In this document: in pieces, positions 7,662-15,926 of the stretch | How the letters are laid out: each line of letters opens with the position of its first letter | Numbering within the stretch: position 1 is the first letter of the stretch | Assembly: GCA_035575515.1 (NCBI GenBank) | Contig: DATLXU010000109.1 | Span: forward strand, 23,557 to 87,556 | Origin: DATLXU01 sp035575515 | GTDB taxonomy: Bacteria > Acidobacteriota > Blastocatellia > UBA7656 | Length of the DNA: 64,000 nucleotides | Reading direction: 5' to 3' | The notes under the pieces: generated by a model | The model's database searches: none | What the model saw: the letters and a program-made list of their open reading frames with translations, nothing else | What the model was told of the DNA's origin: nothing | Made by a program: the position numbers and the translations under genes

Positions 7662-9731
7662 TTAATACTTCGCCAATTCAAGCGCCTTCGCATAGACATC
7701 TTCGACCTGCGGGAGAACTGCTCGCTCAAGAATCTTTGAGAACGGAACGGGCGTGAAGGTCGAGCCAACGCGCATCACAGGGCCGTCGAGGCAATCAAAG
7801 CACTTCTCGGCAATCTGCGCCGCGACCTCGCCGCCGAATCCGCTGAAGACTTTGTCTTCGTGAACGACGAGCGCCTTCGACGTCTTGCGAACGGAATTGA
7901 TAACGGTCTCGATGTCAAGCGGCACAAGCGAGCGCAAGTCAATGACTTCTGCTTCAAGGTCGTGCTCATCTTTCAATTGCGTCGCCGCGCGCAGGCACCA
8001 GTGAACCGGCGTGCCGTAAGCGATGATCGTCAGGTCGCTTCCTTCTCGGCGAATGCGCGCTTTGCCGAACGGAATTTCATAATCCGGGCCAGGATCGGGC
8101 GCTTTCGCGAAGACCTGATTGTAAAGGTACTTCGGCTCAAGAAAGAACGTCATCCCTCGACTGCGCATCGCGTGGCGTAGCAATCCCACCGCGTCATCAG
8201 CGAATGCAGGCGTGACAACCCTGAGTCCCGGCAGCGTCGAGAAAGTCGCCTCTAAGTTCTGTGAGTGATAAAGCCCCCCGCCGATGTATCCGCCCGAAGC
8301 GAGTCGCGCAACGATGTTCGGGCACCACTGGCCGTTCGAGCGATAATAATCGTGCGACGTGTCAACGATCTGCTCCATCGCCGGCCAGACATAATCGGCG
8401 AACTGCGCGGCTTCAATCACGACCCAGATGTCTTCGCGGAATCGCGAAAATCCGTTCGCCGTGCCGACGATGAAATCTTCCGCGATGGGCGCGTTGAAGA
8501 CGCGGCTCGGCCCGAACTCCTGCTGCATCCCTTTGGTGACGTTGAAGACGCCTCCCTTCTCTTTCGACGCAACGTCCTGCCCCCACAGGAAAGTGTTCGG
8601 GTTGCGGCGAAACTCCGATTTCAAGGTCTCATTAATCGCCTCGCGCAGCGTGATTGGCTGGCCGCCTTCGGCTGGCTTCATCGCTTCCGGCGAGACTGGC
8701 GATTCTTCCGGCAAAACAAAAAGCGTCGCGGTCTTCGGGTCGGGGTCGGGCGCAGCTTCCGCGCGCTCGGCTGCTTCCTGAACTATCTGTTTGTTCTCTT
8801 CCTCGATTGCCAGCAGCGTCACCTCCTCGACATCCTCGACGTTGAGCAGGTGCAGGCGCAGCCGCTCGTAAGGATCGAAGGTGCGAACTTCGGCCAACTC
8901 TTCGTCGCTGCGATATGCTTCGTGACGGTCAGAGTTCGAGTGAGCGTGAATGCGCTCGCAGAAGGCGTGAAGCAGCACAGGCCCGTTGCCTTCGTGAATA
9001 ATGTCGGTGGCGCGCTTCATCGCCGCCGTCGCATCGAACGGGTTCGTGCCGTCGCAATTGATAATCGTCAGGTTTCGCAACCCGCGATAGTTCTCAGAGA
9101 CAATTGGGTTCGCAGTCTGCTGGCTGACGGGAACCGATATGCCGTAGCCGTTGTTCTGCACGACGAAGATGACAGGCAATCGCTCGCGACTCGCGCCGTT
9201 GAGCGCCTCGAATACATAACCTTCAGAGCAGGAGGATTCGCCTTGGCTCGAAAAGACTATCGCGTCAGCATCGTAATACTTCACCGCGCGACCTAAACCG
9301 GCGGCATGCTGCGCGTGGTTTCCGGTTGCAGAAGAGACGTTCCAGATGCCTATTGAAATCTTCGCGAAGTGATTGCTCATGTGACGACCGCCTGAGGCTA
9401 TGTCGTCGCGCTTCGACAGTCCGTTGAGAATTATCTCGTAAGGCGTGACGCCAGCAGCTAAGCACGTCAGCATGTCGCGGTAGTAAGGAAAGAGGTAATC
9501 CTTGTTCGGGCGAAATGCAAGTCCGAGGGCGACCTGTATGCCGTCGTGGCCCGCGTGTGAAGCGTGATAGGACCATCCCTTCGCCTGCCTCAAATAATTT
9601 CTGGCTTTGTCGTCGAGCAAGCGGCCAAGATGAATTAGCCTGTACCACTCAAGTTGTTTTTCGATCTCGACTATTCCCGGAGCTTCCGCCAGTGGTTTGT
9701 AAGGAAGTTGGGCAATCGTTTCTGCGCTCAT
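7662..9731 (-). CDS. 2-oxoacid dehydrogenase E1, alpha and beta fused
   Basis: A 689-residue thiamine diphosphate-dependent E1 with both subunits in one chain. The alpha part (about 1-330) has the ThDP-binding stretch GESSCSEG to FVVQNNGYG. A short linker at about 330-355 leads to the beta part (about 357-689) with ITLREAINE, WGQDV and the C-terminal transketolase domain. The best match is branched-chain 2-oxoacid (2-oxoisovalerate) dehydrogenase E1, which decarboxylates the acid and passes the acyl group to lipoylated E2. E2 and E3 are not adjacent, so the substrate class is inferred. The ATG has an AGAGGA Shine-Dalgarno sequence. Confidence 0.88.
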   Translation of the reverse strand: MSAETIAQLPYKPLAEAPGIVEIEKQLEWYRLIHLGRLLDDKARNYLRQAKGWSYHASHAGHDGIQVALGLAFRPNKDYLFPYYRDMLTCLAAGVTPYEIILNGLSKRDDIASGGRHMSNHFAKISIGIWNVSSATGNHAQHAAGLGRAVKYYDADAIVFSSQGESSCSEGYVFEALNGASRERLPVIFVVQNNGYGISVPVSQQTANPIVSENYRGLRNLTIINCDGTNPFDATAAMKRATDIIHEGNGPVLLHAFCERIHAHSNSDRHEAYRSDEELAEVRTFDPYERLRLHLLNVEDVEEVTLLAIEEENKQIVQEAAERAEAAPDPDPKTATLFVLPEESPVSPEAMKPAEGGQPITLREAINETLKSEFRRNPNTFLWGQDVASKEKGGVFNVTKGMQQEFGPSRVFNAPIAEDFIVGTANGFSRFREDIWVVIEAAQFADYVWPAMEQIVDTSHDYYRSNGQWCPNIVARLASGGYIGGGLYHSQNLEATFSTLPGLRVVTPAFADDAVGLLRHAMRSRGMTFFLEPKYLYNQVFAKAPDPGPDYEIPFGKARIRREGSDLTIIAYGTPVHWCLRAATQLKDEHDLEAEVIDLRSLVPLDIETVINSVRKTSKALVVHEDKVFSGFGGEVAAQIAEKCFDCLDGPVMRVGSTFTPVPFSKILERAVLPQVEDVYAKALELAKY

Positions 9732-10016
9732 GTGTTATTTCCTCTCGTTCGTTTTCACCTGCACCCAGTTCGTTGCATTTCAGCAGTGGCTGCTTGAAGG
9801 CGCAAAGCGAGCGCGTTGTGACTGACGCACGTTCGCCCGGCCCTTCTTATAGTTTTGATGCAGGGGCAATATATCAAAGCAGCCTGAAACTCTTTCACTA
9901 ATAATTACTGAACAGTCTGTTTTTTTCATATTCTTTTGCTACATTTCGCGTTCAGCGAAAGTTAGCTGATGCTTGCCATTGTCACGTTTTTTGTGTTGGC
10001 TACATCAATACAACAT
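9732..10016. other. Upstream region of the E1 gene
   Basis: This stretch lies between two minus-strand genes and should hold the promoter of the E1 gene. It is more AT-rich than its neighbours (for example around 9890-9945). I found no promoter hexamer pair that I trust and no open frame of its own. Confidence 0.3.
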
Positions 10017-10055
10017 AGCAAAAAAGTTGGTTGATAACAACAGTGCTTTTTTGCT
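10017..10055. terminator. A/T-rich hairpin downstream of the NagX-like gene
   Basis: AGCAAAAAAG at 10017-10026 pairs perfectly with CTTTTTTGCT at 10046-10055. It lies about 70 bases after the stop of the 10124-11344 gene on its strand. The A-tract/T-tract arms are consistent with an intrinsic terminator. Confidence 0.45.
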
Positions 10056-10123
10056 CGCGATAGAATACGTCAGTAAAGAAAGAGGCATGAGTTGATCGTG
10101 CATCCATCGCTATCAATGGCAGC

Positions 10124-11344
10124 TCAAACCTTGATGAAGATTCGATGGCGATAGAGGAACCACACAGGCAGGAACATCAGAAGGATAAATGCGATTGCGA
10201 ACGCGAGCGAACCGTTCATCGGTCCCGCCCACGACGTGAATAGATTTTCATAATAATAATTCCACAGCGATATGCTCGTTCGCGTTCCATCCGGCAGTGT
10301 TGTCGTCTCTTTGATTAACCCCATCGCTCGCGCGACCACGCCGGAAAGCACAAAGACCGTTATCGCGTTCATACCGTAAATCACAAACGGCATCGCAACT
10401 CGCTTGTATCCTTTGAAATCAACGAGCCAGTAACAGAGGGCCAGAAAGAGCATCGCCATTCCCGCGGTGAAGACCGCGTACGAACTTGTCCAGAGATTTT
10501 TGTTAATCGGAAACCAGACGTTCATTATCTCGCCTGCGACAATTCCAGTCGCGCCGCCGAGTATCAAGCCAGTGATCTTCTCTTTAGCGCTTCGAGAAGA
10601 TTTAAGCCAGTGACCAACGAGCACTCCCAACAGCGCAGTCGCAATCGCAGGAATCGTGCTCAACAATCCTTCCGGGTCCCATGTCTTCGTCTGGCTCCAC
10701 AGATGCCCGTGCAAGAGCGTGTTATCAACATATGCTGCGATGTTGGCGTTCTGCGCGATGTAGAGCGACGGGTCAGTGACGTTCGGGTCTGCGCTCTTAG
10801 CAATGACCTGCTCGACGTAGCTTGCTGGCACAGGAACGAGTTTCATTATCATCCAGTAAGCAGCGATTAAGACAGTTGCTATCGCGGCCTGCGCGCGAAT
10901 GGAGGTGAACAGGAAAATAATCGAAGCGAACAGATAACAGACCGCAATGCGTTGAAGCACGCCGGGAATGCGAATCGTTGAGAAGTGATAAAACGGAAAG
11001 CCACTCAAACAAAGACCGAGCGCGAAAAGAGTCACGGCGCGCCGCAGTATGCGCGGGATCATTCGCGCGCGGCTCGCTCCTCGCTCAATCCTGCCTCCAA
11101 GTGAGAGCGTGATTGCAATGCCGACGATGAACAGAAAAAAGGGAAAGATCAAATCTGTCGGCGTCCAGCCGTCCCACTTGGCGTGCTCGAGCGGAGGATA
11201 GACATAGCTCCAACTGCCCGGGTTGTTGACCAGAATCATTCCGGCGATTGTGATTCCGCGAAATACATCGAGCGAAACAAGTCGCTCGGTTTTTGGGAGA
11301 ACAGTCGGGTCTGTGGCTACTTGCTGGACCAGGGCTGCGCTCAT
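10124..11344 (-). CDS. NagX / heparan-alpha-glucosaminide acetyltransferase-like membrane protein
   Basis: A 406-residue multi-pass inner-membrane protein (about ten hydrophobic segments) of the COG4299 family, which includes NagX and the human lysosomal HGSNAT. The hallmark N-terminus is present: RLVSLDVFRGITIAGMILVN, then WDGWTPTDLIFPFFLFIVG. The family is thought to acylate sugars across the membrane or to import amino sugars; the exact role here is not shown by the sequence. It appears monocistronic, with a hairpin downstream. Confidence 0.85.
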   Translation of the reverse strand: MSAALVQQVATDPTVLPKTERLVSLDVFRGITIAGMILVNNPGSWSYVYPPLEHAKWDGWTPTDLIFPFFLFIVGIAITLSLGGRIERGASRARMIPRILRRAVTLFALGLCLSGFPFYHFSTIRIPGVLQRIAVCYLFASIIFLFTSIRAQAAIATVLIAAYWMIMKLVPVPASYVEQVIAKSADPNVTDPSLYIAQNANIAAYVDNTLLHGHLWSQTKTWDPEGLLSTIPAIATALLGVLVGHWLKSSRSAKEKITGLILGGATGIVAGEIMNVWFPINKNLWTSSYAVFTAGMAMLFLALCYWLVDFKGYKRVAMPFVIYGMNAITVFVLSGVVARAMGLIKETTTLPDGTRTSISLWNYYYENLFTSWAGPMNGSLAFAIAFILLMFLPVWFLYRHRIFIKV

Positions 11345-11477
11345 TTGCGATTTCCCCTGCGAACGAATTGAAGGTGCGTGAAGCGGTATTATACTGCAAA
11401 TCTGGCCCGCCCGTTAGGGCTGTGAGTATGAATCAGAAGAGACATTTATCATTGCAGGAATGGCTTTGATGGTTTGC

Positions 11478-11507
11478 TTGACAGGGTGAAAGCCAATCAC
11501 TTACCAT
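11478..11507 (+). promoter_or_regulatory. Promoter of the tRNA-Ala gene
   Basis: A perfect TTGACA at 11478-11483, an 18-base spacer and TACCAT at 11502-11507 put the transcription start roughly ten bases before the tRNA at 11525. Confidence 0.55.
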
Positions 11508-11524
11508 TGATTTCGATTTGAAAA

Positions 11525-11597
11525 GGGGCTGTAGCTCAGTTGGCAGAGCGCCTCGTTCGCAACGAGGAGGCCAGGGGTTCGAATCCCCTCAGCTCCA
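11525..11597 (+). tRNA. tRNA-Ala (anticodon CGC)
   Basis: A full 73-base cloverleaf. The acceptor stem GGGGCTG pairs with CAGCTCC, the anticodon stem is CCTCG/CGAGG with loop TTCGCAA, the T arm is AGGGG-TTCGAAT-CCCCT, and the discriminator is A. The anticodon CGC reads GCG alanine codons. The 3' CCA is not encoded and must be added enzymatically. It is followed directly by a strong hairpin. Confidence 0.95.
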
Positions 11598-11604
11598 TTA
11601 AAAA

Positions 11605-11636
11605 AAAGGTCACCGACGAGGTGGCCTTTCTTATTT
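11605..11636. terminator. Bidirectional terminator between tRNA-Ala and the S9 peptidase gene
   Basis: A 10-bp stem (11605-11614 with 11620-11629, one G-T pair) closes a 5-base loop. On the minus strand it is followed by a run of T, serving the peptidase gene that ends at 11654. On the plus strand it is followed by TTATTTT and serves the tRNA. Confidence 0.85.
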
Positions 11637-11653
11637 TCCACGTTCTTGACCAG

Positions 11654-14071
11654 CTACCGCGTTATCGCCTGGCTCGGTCGCTGAGCGTTCTTCACGTAGC
11701 GGTCCATCCAGTTGATCATTTCATAAATTGTATGAAGCACAGATTCGCGCCCCGCGTAGCCATGCGCTTCGAGCGGCAGAGTAACATACCGCGCGGTTTT
11801 GCCCAAGCCTCTCAGCGCATGGAACAATCGCTCGGATTGAATCGGGAACGTGCCCGTGTTGTTGTCCGCTTCGCCGTGAATCAACAGTATCGGCTCGTTA
11901 ATCTTATCCGCGTGCATGAACGGCGAGATGCGAGTGTACAACTCCGGCGCCTCCCAATAGGTCCGCTGCTCGTTTTGAAACGAGAACGGTGTGAGCGTGC
12001 GGTTGTACGCGCCGCTTCGCGCAATCCCTGCGCGGAAAAGATCAGAGTGCGCAAGAAGGTTCGCCGTCATGAACGCGCCATACGAATGGCCGCCCACGCC
12101 TACGCGATCTCGATCCGTTACGCCTCTATCAACCAGGTAATCAATCGCGGCCTTCGCGTTCAAAACTAACTGCTCAACGAAAGTATCATTCGCCTTCTCG
12201 CCCCCCAAGATAGGCATCGCCGCGTTGTCCAATACGACGTAGCCCTTCAGAGCAAGGAACAAATGTGACGCCCCGCTGACTCGCGTAAAGCGATTAGGCG
12301 ATCCGCTCACCTGGCTTGCTGCATCAGCCGTCGCAAATTCCGCAGGGTATGCCCAGATGAACGTGGGCCGCCGCTCGCCTTCTTTGTAATCAGGCGGAAG
12401 ATAGAGCGTGCCCGATAGCGTTATGCCGTCCGAGCGTTTATATGTCACAAGCTCTTTCTTCACCTTACGGAATGCGGGCTGCGGGTCTGAGAAATTGGTC
12501 AACGCCTGCTCGCTCTTTTGCGAGAGATCGCGCAGGTAAATGTTCGGAGGCTCGGTTGCCGATTCCCTGCTCGTCAAAACTTTCTGCGCGTCGGCATCAA
12601 GCATCGAGATGACCGATTCGTAGTAAGGGTCTTGCGAGCGGAATAGCTCTTCGGTTTGAAGCGTACTTATGTTCAACCGTCGAAGGAAAGGTCGCTCGCC
12701 CTGCGGCGTGGCTCCCTGCCCCGTCAAATAAAGATACTGGCCGTCTGATGATTGCAGCGCGACCCGCTGACCAGATTTGTTCGTCTTCGTGACGAGCGAA
12801 CCGGGATTGCGGTAGCGGTCTTCTGAAAGAACGTCAAAGACGAGCCGCGATTTATCCGGGTGATTTGCGTCAAGCAGGTATGTGCGAGTTTTTCTTGAAG
12901 GGCGGTCGAACTCGCGCCAGATTATCTGATCGCCGCGCTCGGTCCAATCAATGCTTGCGAATCGAAACTCCGTCTTGAACAATTCGCGCGGCTCGCCCGT
13001 CATCTCAAGCGCCATCACACGGTCGCGGTTTGGGACTCTCTTTTTCGGGTTGCCGTCGTCTAAAGCTTCGACGTAAACGAGGGTCGCGGGCGCGTTCGGC
13101 TGCCAGCGAACGCTACGCGGCCCAAGTCGCACGCCGCCAATCGGAGTCTTTTCCGCAAGCTCAAGAGTCGCAACCTTCTTCACAACCGCGCCACGCTGAT
13201 CCCATACTTCAAGCTCTTGCCCGAAGGATTCATAAGGCACGTAGTAGCTGTAAGGCGGAATGACTCGCGCGACGAAGATCAATTGGCCGTTGGGCGAGAC
13301 GCTCACTTCGCTGAAGATTGCGGGCGAACCGAGCGACGTTACTTTGCCCGTAAGGTCAACGCGAGCGAGTTGCGATGTAAAGTAGTATTTGAATAACGCT
13401 TCATCGCGCGCGTTTTGAAGCAGGTCTTCATACGTGACTGTCGGCGTGCTTACGCCAGTCGTCTCCTGAATTTTCGGTCCGGTTGGCACCTCAGAAAACT
13501 TCGGCTCCGGTCCTCGATCCTTTGGAACAGTCAAACAGATGAAGCCGCTGCCGTCAGGCAACCATTCGTAAGCGTTACCGGTCGTTGTATTCAACTGAAC
13601 GGGCGCGACGCGGCTTGATTTTCCGGTTGCGACATCAGCGACCCAAAGCTCAAGCGCATTATCTAGTCGTTGCACGAACGCGATGCGCTTGCCATCGGGC
13701 GACCACGTTACGTTTGAGAGTCGCGGCGCGGGGGGCAGTTGAATATCACGCGAGCTTTTCGACGCGAGGTCAAAGAGCGTGAGCTTGTTGATGCTAAGAG
13801 CTTGAAACTGTCCGTTCGTGCGCGGGCTGATTCGCGTGCCTGCGAGCCTGAGCATCGGCTGCGCTATCTCCGCGATAGTCGGCATCGCTGGCCGCTCCAT
13901 CAAAAGCAGCCAGCGACCATCAGGACTCGTTTGCATCTGCGGCAGCGGCGCGGCGTCGAGCATCTGAACAATGTCCGCCGACGGCTGCTGGTACTGCGTC
14001 GCGGTTTGCGCCTGCGCGGCGAGCGCGGCGAGGCATAATATCGCGATTATCAGTGCTGTTCGTTTTCTCAT
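11654..14071 (-). CDS. Exported S9 (prolyl oligopeptidase) family peptidase
   Basis: An 805-residue secreted peptidase. A signal peptide (KRTALIIAILCLAALAAQA) precedes a beta-propeller-like N-terminal half with repeated WSPDG/SPDG segments, then an alpha/beta-hydrolase domain. The triad is Ser in GGHSYGAFMT, Asp in HGEADNNTG and His in EAHGYAGRE. It resembles the bacterial group annotated as glutamyl endopeptidase-like S9. It should cut short peptides in the periplasm or outside the cell. The start is ATG 14071, 21 bases inside a GTG-initiated longer frame, because GAGGAG precedes it at proper distance. Confidence 0.9.
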   Translation of the reverse strand: MRKRTALIIAILCLAALAAQAQTATQYQQPSADIVQMLDAAPLPQMQTSPDGRWLLLMERPAMPTIAEIAQPMLRLAGTRISPRTNGQFQALSINKLTLFDLASKSSRDIQLPPAPRLSNVTWSPDGKRIAFVQRLDNALELWVADVATGKSSRVAPVQLNTTTGNAYEWLPDGSGFICLTVPKDRGPEPKFSEVPTGPKIQETTGVSTPTVTYEDLLQNARDEALFKYYFTSQLARVDLTGKVTSLGSPAIFSEVSVSPNGQLIFVARVIPPYSYYVPYESFGQELEVWDQRGAVVKKVATLELAEKTPIGGVRLGPRSVRWQPNAPATLVYVEALDDGNPKKRVPNRDRVMALEMTGEPRELFKTEFRFASIDWTERGDQIIWREFDRPSRKTRTYLLDANHPDKSRLVFDVLSEDRYRNPGSLVTKTNKSGQRVALQSSDGQYLYLTGQGATPQGERPFLRRLNISTLQTEELFRSQDPYYESVISMLDADAQKVLTSRESATEPPNIYLRDLSQKSEQALTNFSDPQPAFRKVKKELVTYKRSDGITLSGTLYLPPDYKEGERRPTFIWAYPAEFATADAASQVSGSPNRFTRVSGASHLFLALKGYVVLDNAAMPILGGEKANDTFVEQLVLNAKAAIDYLVDRGVTDRDRVGVGGHSYGAFMTANLLAHSDLFRAGIARSGAYNRTLTPFSFQNEQRTYWEAPELYTRISPFMHADKINEPILLIHGEADNNTGTFPIQSERLFHALRGLGKTARYVTLPLEAHGYAGRESVLHTIYEMINWMDRYVKNAQRPSQAITR

Positions 14072-14094
14072 GCTTGTCTCCTCCTCACTCACAT

Positions 14095-14144
14095 AGCTGT
14101 CAGCGATCAGCAGTTAGCTTGAAGATTTCTAGTTGACCGCTGAT
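14095..14144. repeat. Inverted heptanucleotide repeat (AGCNGTC type)
   Basis: Four period-7 units run from 14095 to 14122 (AGCTGTC, AGCGATC, AGCAGTT, AGCTTGA). A partial reverse-complement arm lies at 14129-14144. It sits between the S9 peptidase and the OsmC gene. It is built like the three other heptamer elements of this window. Confidence 0.55.
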
Positions 14145-14170
14145 TATTGCCAGGAGCTTTATCAAGGTTG

Positions 14171-14611
14171 TTATTCGTCTTCGTTTGCGATCTCAAAGCG
14201 CATCGTGATCTTGGCCGCAGCGCCGAGCATAGCGGAAACGCTGCAATACTTCGTCTCGGATAATTCTACTGCGTGGGCCACAGCTTTTGGGTCGAGCGCG
14301 CGACCACGAAGGTAATGAATTACTTCTATCTCGGTGTAGATGCGTGGATGTTCGGCTCGGCGCACGGCGCGCACTTCTATCTCGTAGCCGGTAACGCGCT
14401 GGCGTTTCTTTTCGAGAATAGAAACAATGTCCGCGCCCGTGCATCCACCGAGCGAGATTAAAAGCAATTCCATCGGCGTCGGCGCGGTGACTTTCTCGTG
14501 CGCGAAGCTTGTGACTACGGCGTGGCCGCTAGGCGATTCTGCGACGAACGCCTCGCCGCCCGCGTAGCGCAAACGCGCGAGTTTAGTTTCAGTATTGGAT
14601 TGATTGCTCAT
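14171..14611 (-). CDS. OsmC family protein
   Basis: A 146-residue OsmC/Ohr-superfamily protein, a group of small dimeric thiol-dependent peroxide-handling enzymes. The fold signature is clear (TPMELLLISLGGCTGADIVS). The first conserved Cys is in GGCTG, and a second is in the C-terminal KYCSVSAML helix, so both redox Cys positions are occupied. AGGA precedes the ATG. A second OsmC protein is at 36300-36719. Confidence 0.88.
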   Translation of the reverse strand: MSNQSNTETKLARLRYAGGEAFVAESPSGHAVVTSFAHEKVTAPTPMELLLISLGGCTGADIVSILEKKRQRVTGYEIEVRAVRRAEHPRIYTEIEVIHYLRGRALDPKAVAHAVELSETKYCSVSAMLGAAAKITMRFEIANEDE

Positions 14612-14796
14612 GATTTTCCTGCTCTTGCTTGCAAAAGTGCGTCTGCCGATTGTAGTCGGCCCGAAGCAAGCATCGAATCATAACATTGAAGACGAACGGC
14701 AGGAAGGACAGGTTACGAGATTCAAGACAGTGTGGTTTGGCAACTCGAAAAAAGTAGCGCAAGACGACATCTTGCGCTCTCGAACCTCAGAGGAGT

Positions 14797-15768
14797 TCAG
14801 CGTATATTGGCGCTGACCGTCGCCGCAGTCGTCTGCGTTGCAGCGGCAATGACTGACTGCCGCTCGCGCAATCGCGCTTCGATTGCAGGCAGATGCGGAT
14901 TGAGCGCAGCTTCGATTTCGCTGGCGGTCACGTCCGAAGCATGCGCGTCTTCAGCCAATCTCTTCCATGGAGCCTGCCTGCCATAAGCGTAATCGCCAAA
15001 GATTATCACTGGCGTCCCATAGGCCGCGACCGAGTTGCGCCCCTTTGCCAGTATCCACTGATCGGCCCAATCAAATATCCACTTCGCGTCTTCATTGAGC
15101 AACCTCACGCAGCCGTGACTCGCAGGATAACCCGGCAGGTCGTATTGGTGAAATCCGACGCCGGCAAAGTTGTCCAGGTTGAAATACCATGGCAGAACCC
15201 ACGACGGATTAACTGTGCTGTGGGTCTCCTTTGATTTCCAGTTCGTATAATAAATGCCAGCAGGCGTCTCGGTCGCGCGCTTGCCGGTGCTGGTCGGTCC
15301 CCAATGAACGAGCCGACCGGATTCGTAAGCGCCGAACGCCTGGATTCGCCGCGAAACGAGTATAAGTTTTTCAATCCCTCGCGCGAATTCAAGCTCAAGC
15401 GGAAACGGCGCAAGCCGCATCAAATTAACCTCAGACGGCACAATTAATATTTCGCCGCTGCGGACGTGACCTCGATCAAGTCTGTTGAGCTTCAAAACGA
15501 CTGCGAACCCTTCTTCGCCAAGCTTCGATTTAAGCGCCGCAATAGATTTAGCGCCTTGCAACCGGAACGACTCATAAATCACAGGCGCTTGCGCGAGCTT
15601 AGCGGTTGACTCGTCCTGTTGCGCGGCCTGTTCCGTGTTTTGGTCTGAGAATGAGCCTACAAGCGGCTTCGCCTGCGCGTTGAGCAGGCCAGCGTTTCCG
15701 CAGCCAATAACCAGAGCAAGCATAGAAGTGAGCAGCACACCCGAAATCGCCATTGTTGCTTTTTTCAT
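14797..15768 (-). CDS. L,D-transpeptidase (YkuD) lipoprotein
   Basis: A 323-residue envelope protein. The chosen ATG at 15768 has GAGGTG before it and begins a lipoprotein signal ending LALVIGC (Cys23), so the longer frame upstream is rejected. An extended linker leads to a short LysM-like stretch (RSGEILIVPSE). The YkuD catalytic domain follows, with the active-site motif SHGCVRL. The enzyme should form or modify 3-3 peptidoglycan cross-links or anchor proteins to peptidoglycan. Confidence 0.88.
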   Translation of the reverse strand: MKKATMAISGVLLTSMLALVIGCGNAGLLNAQAKPLVGSFSDQNTEQAAQQDESTAKLAQAPVIYESFRLQGAKSIAALKSKLGEEGFAVVLKLNRLDRGHVRSGEILIVPSEVNLMRLAPFPLELEFARGIEKLILVSRRIQAFGAYESGRLVHWGPTSTGKRATETPAGIYYTNWKSKETHSTVNPSWVLPWYFNLDNFAGVGFHQYDLPGYPASHGCVRLLNEDAKWIFDWADQWILAKGRNSVAAYGTPVIIFGDYAYGRQAPWKRLAEDAHASDVTASEIEAALNPHLPAIEARLRERQSVIAAATQTTAATVSANIR

Positions 15769-15830
15769 ATCGCACCTCACAATGGCCGCATTAGATGTGG
15801 GCCTGTGGATTTGGTTGCTTTGGCCGCTGG

Positions 15831-15859
15831 TTGACACCTTTCTGGGAGCGCGATAACAT
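15831..15859 (+). promoter_or_regulatory. Promoter of the TMTC-like gene
   Basis: TTGACA at 15831-15836, a 17-base spacer and TAACAT at 15854-15859 lie 68 bases before the ATG of the downstream gene. No other strong hexamer pair is seen in this spacer. Confidence 0.55.
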
Positions 15860-15926
15860 TTTTTGCACTTCAAAAGTGGAGTCCTTTAAGGCGACAATAA
15901 TTCACAGGCTTAATGAAGGTTTTTAG

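Noticed and set aside
8265..9296. 343-codon open frame on the plus strand opposite the 2-oxoacid dehydrogenase E1 gene
   Set aside because: It is wholly antisense to a gene with clear family motifs, its translation is Arg/Val-rich without any domain, and it arises from the codon bias of the real gene.
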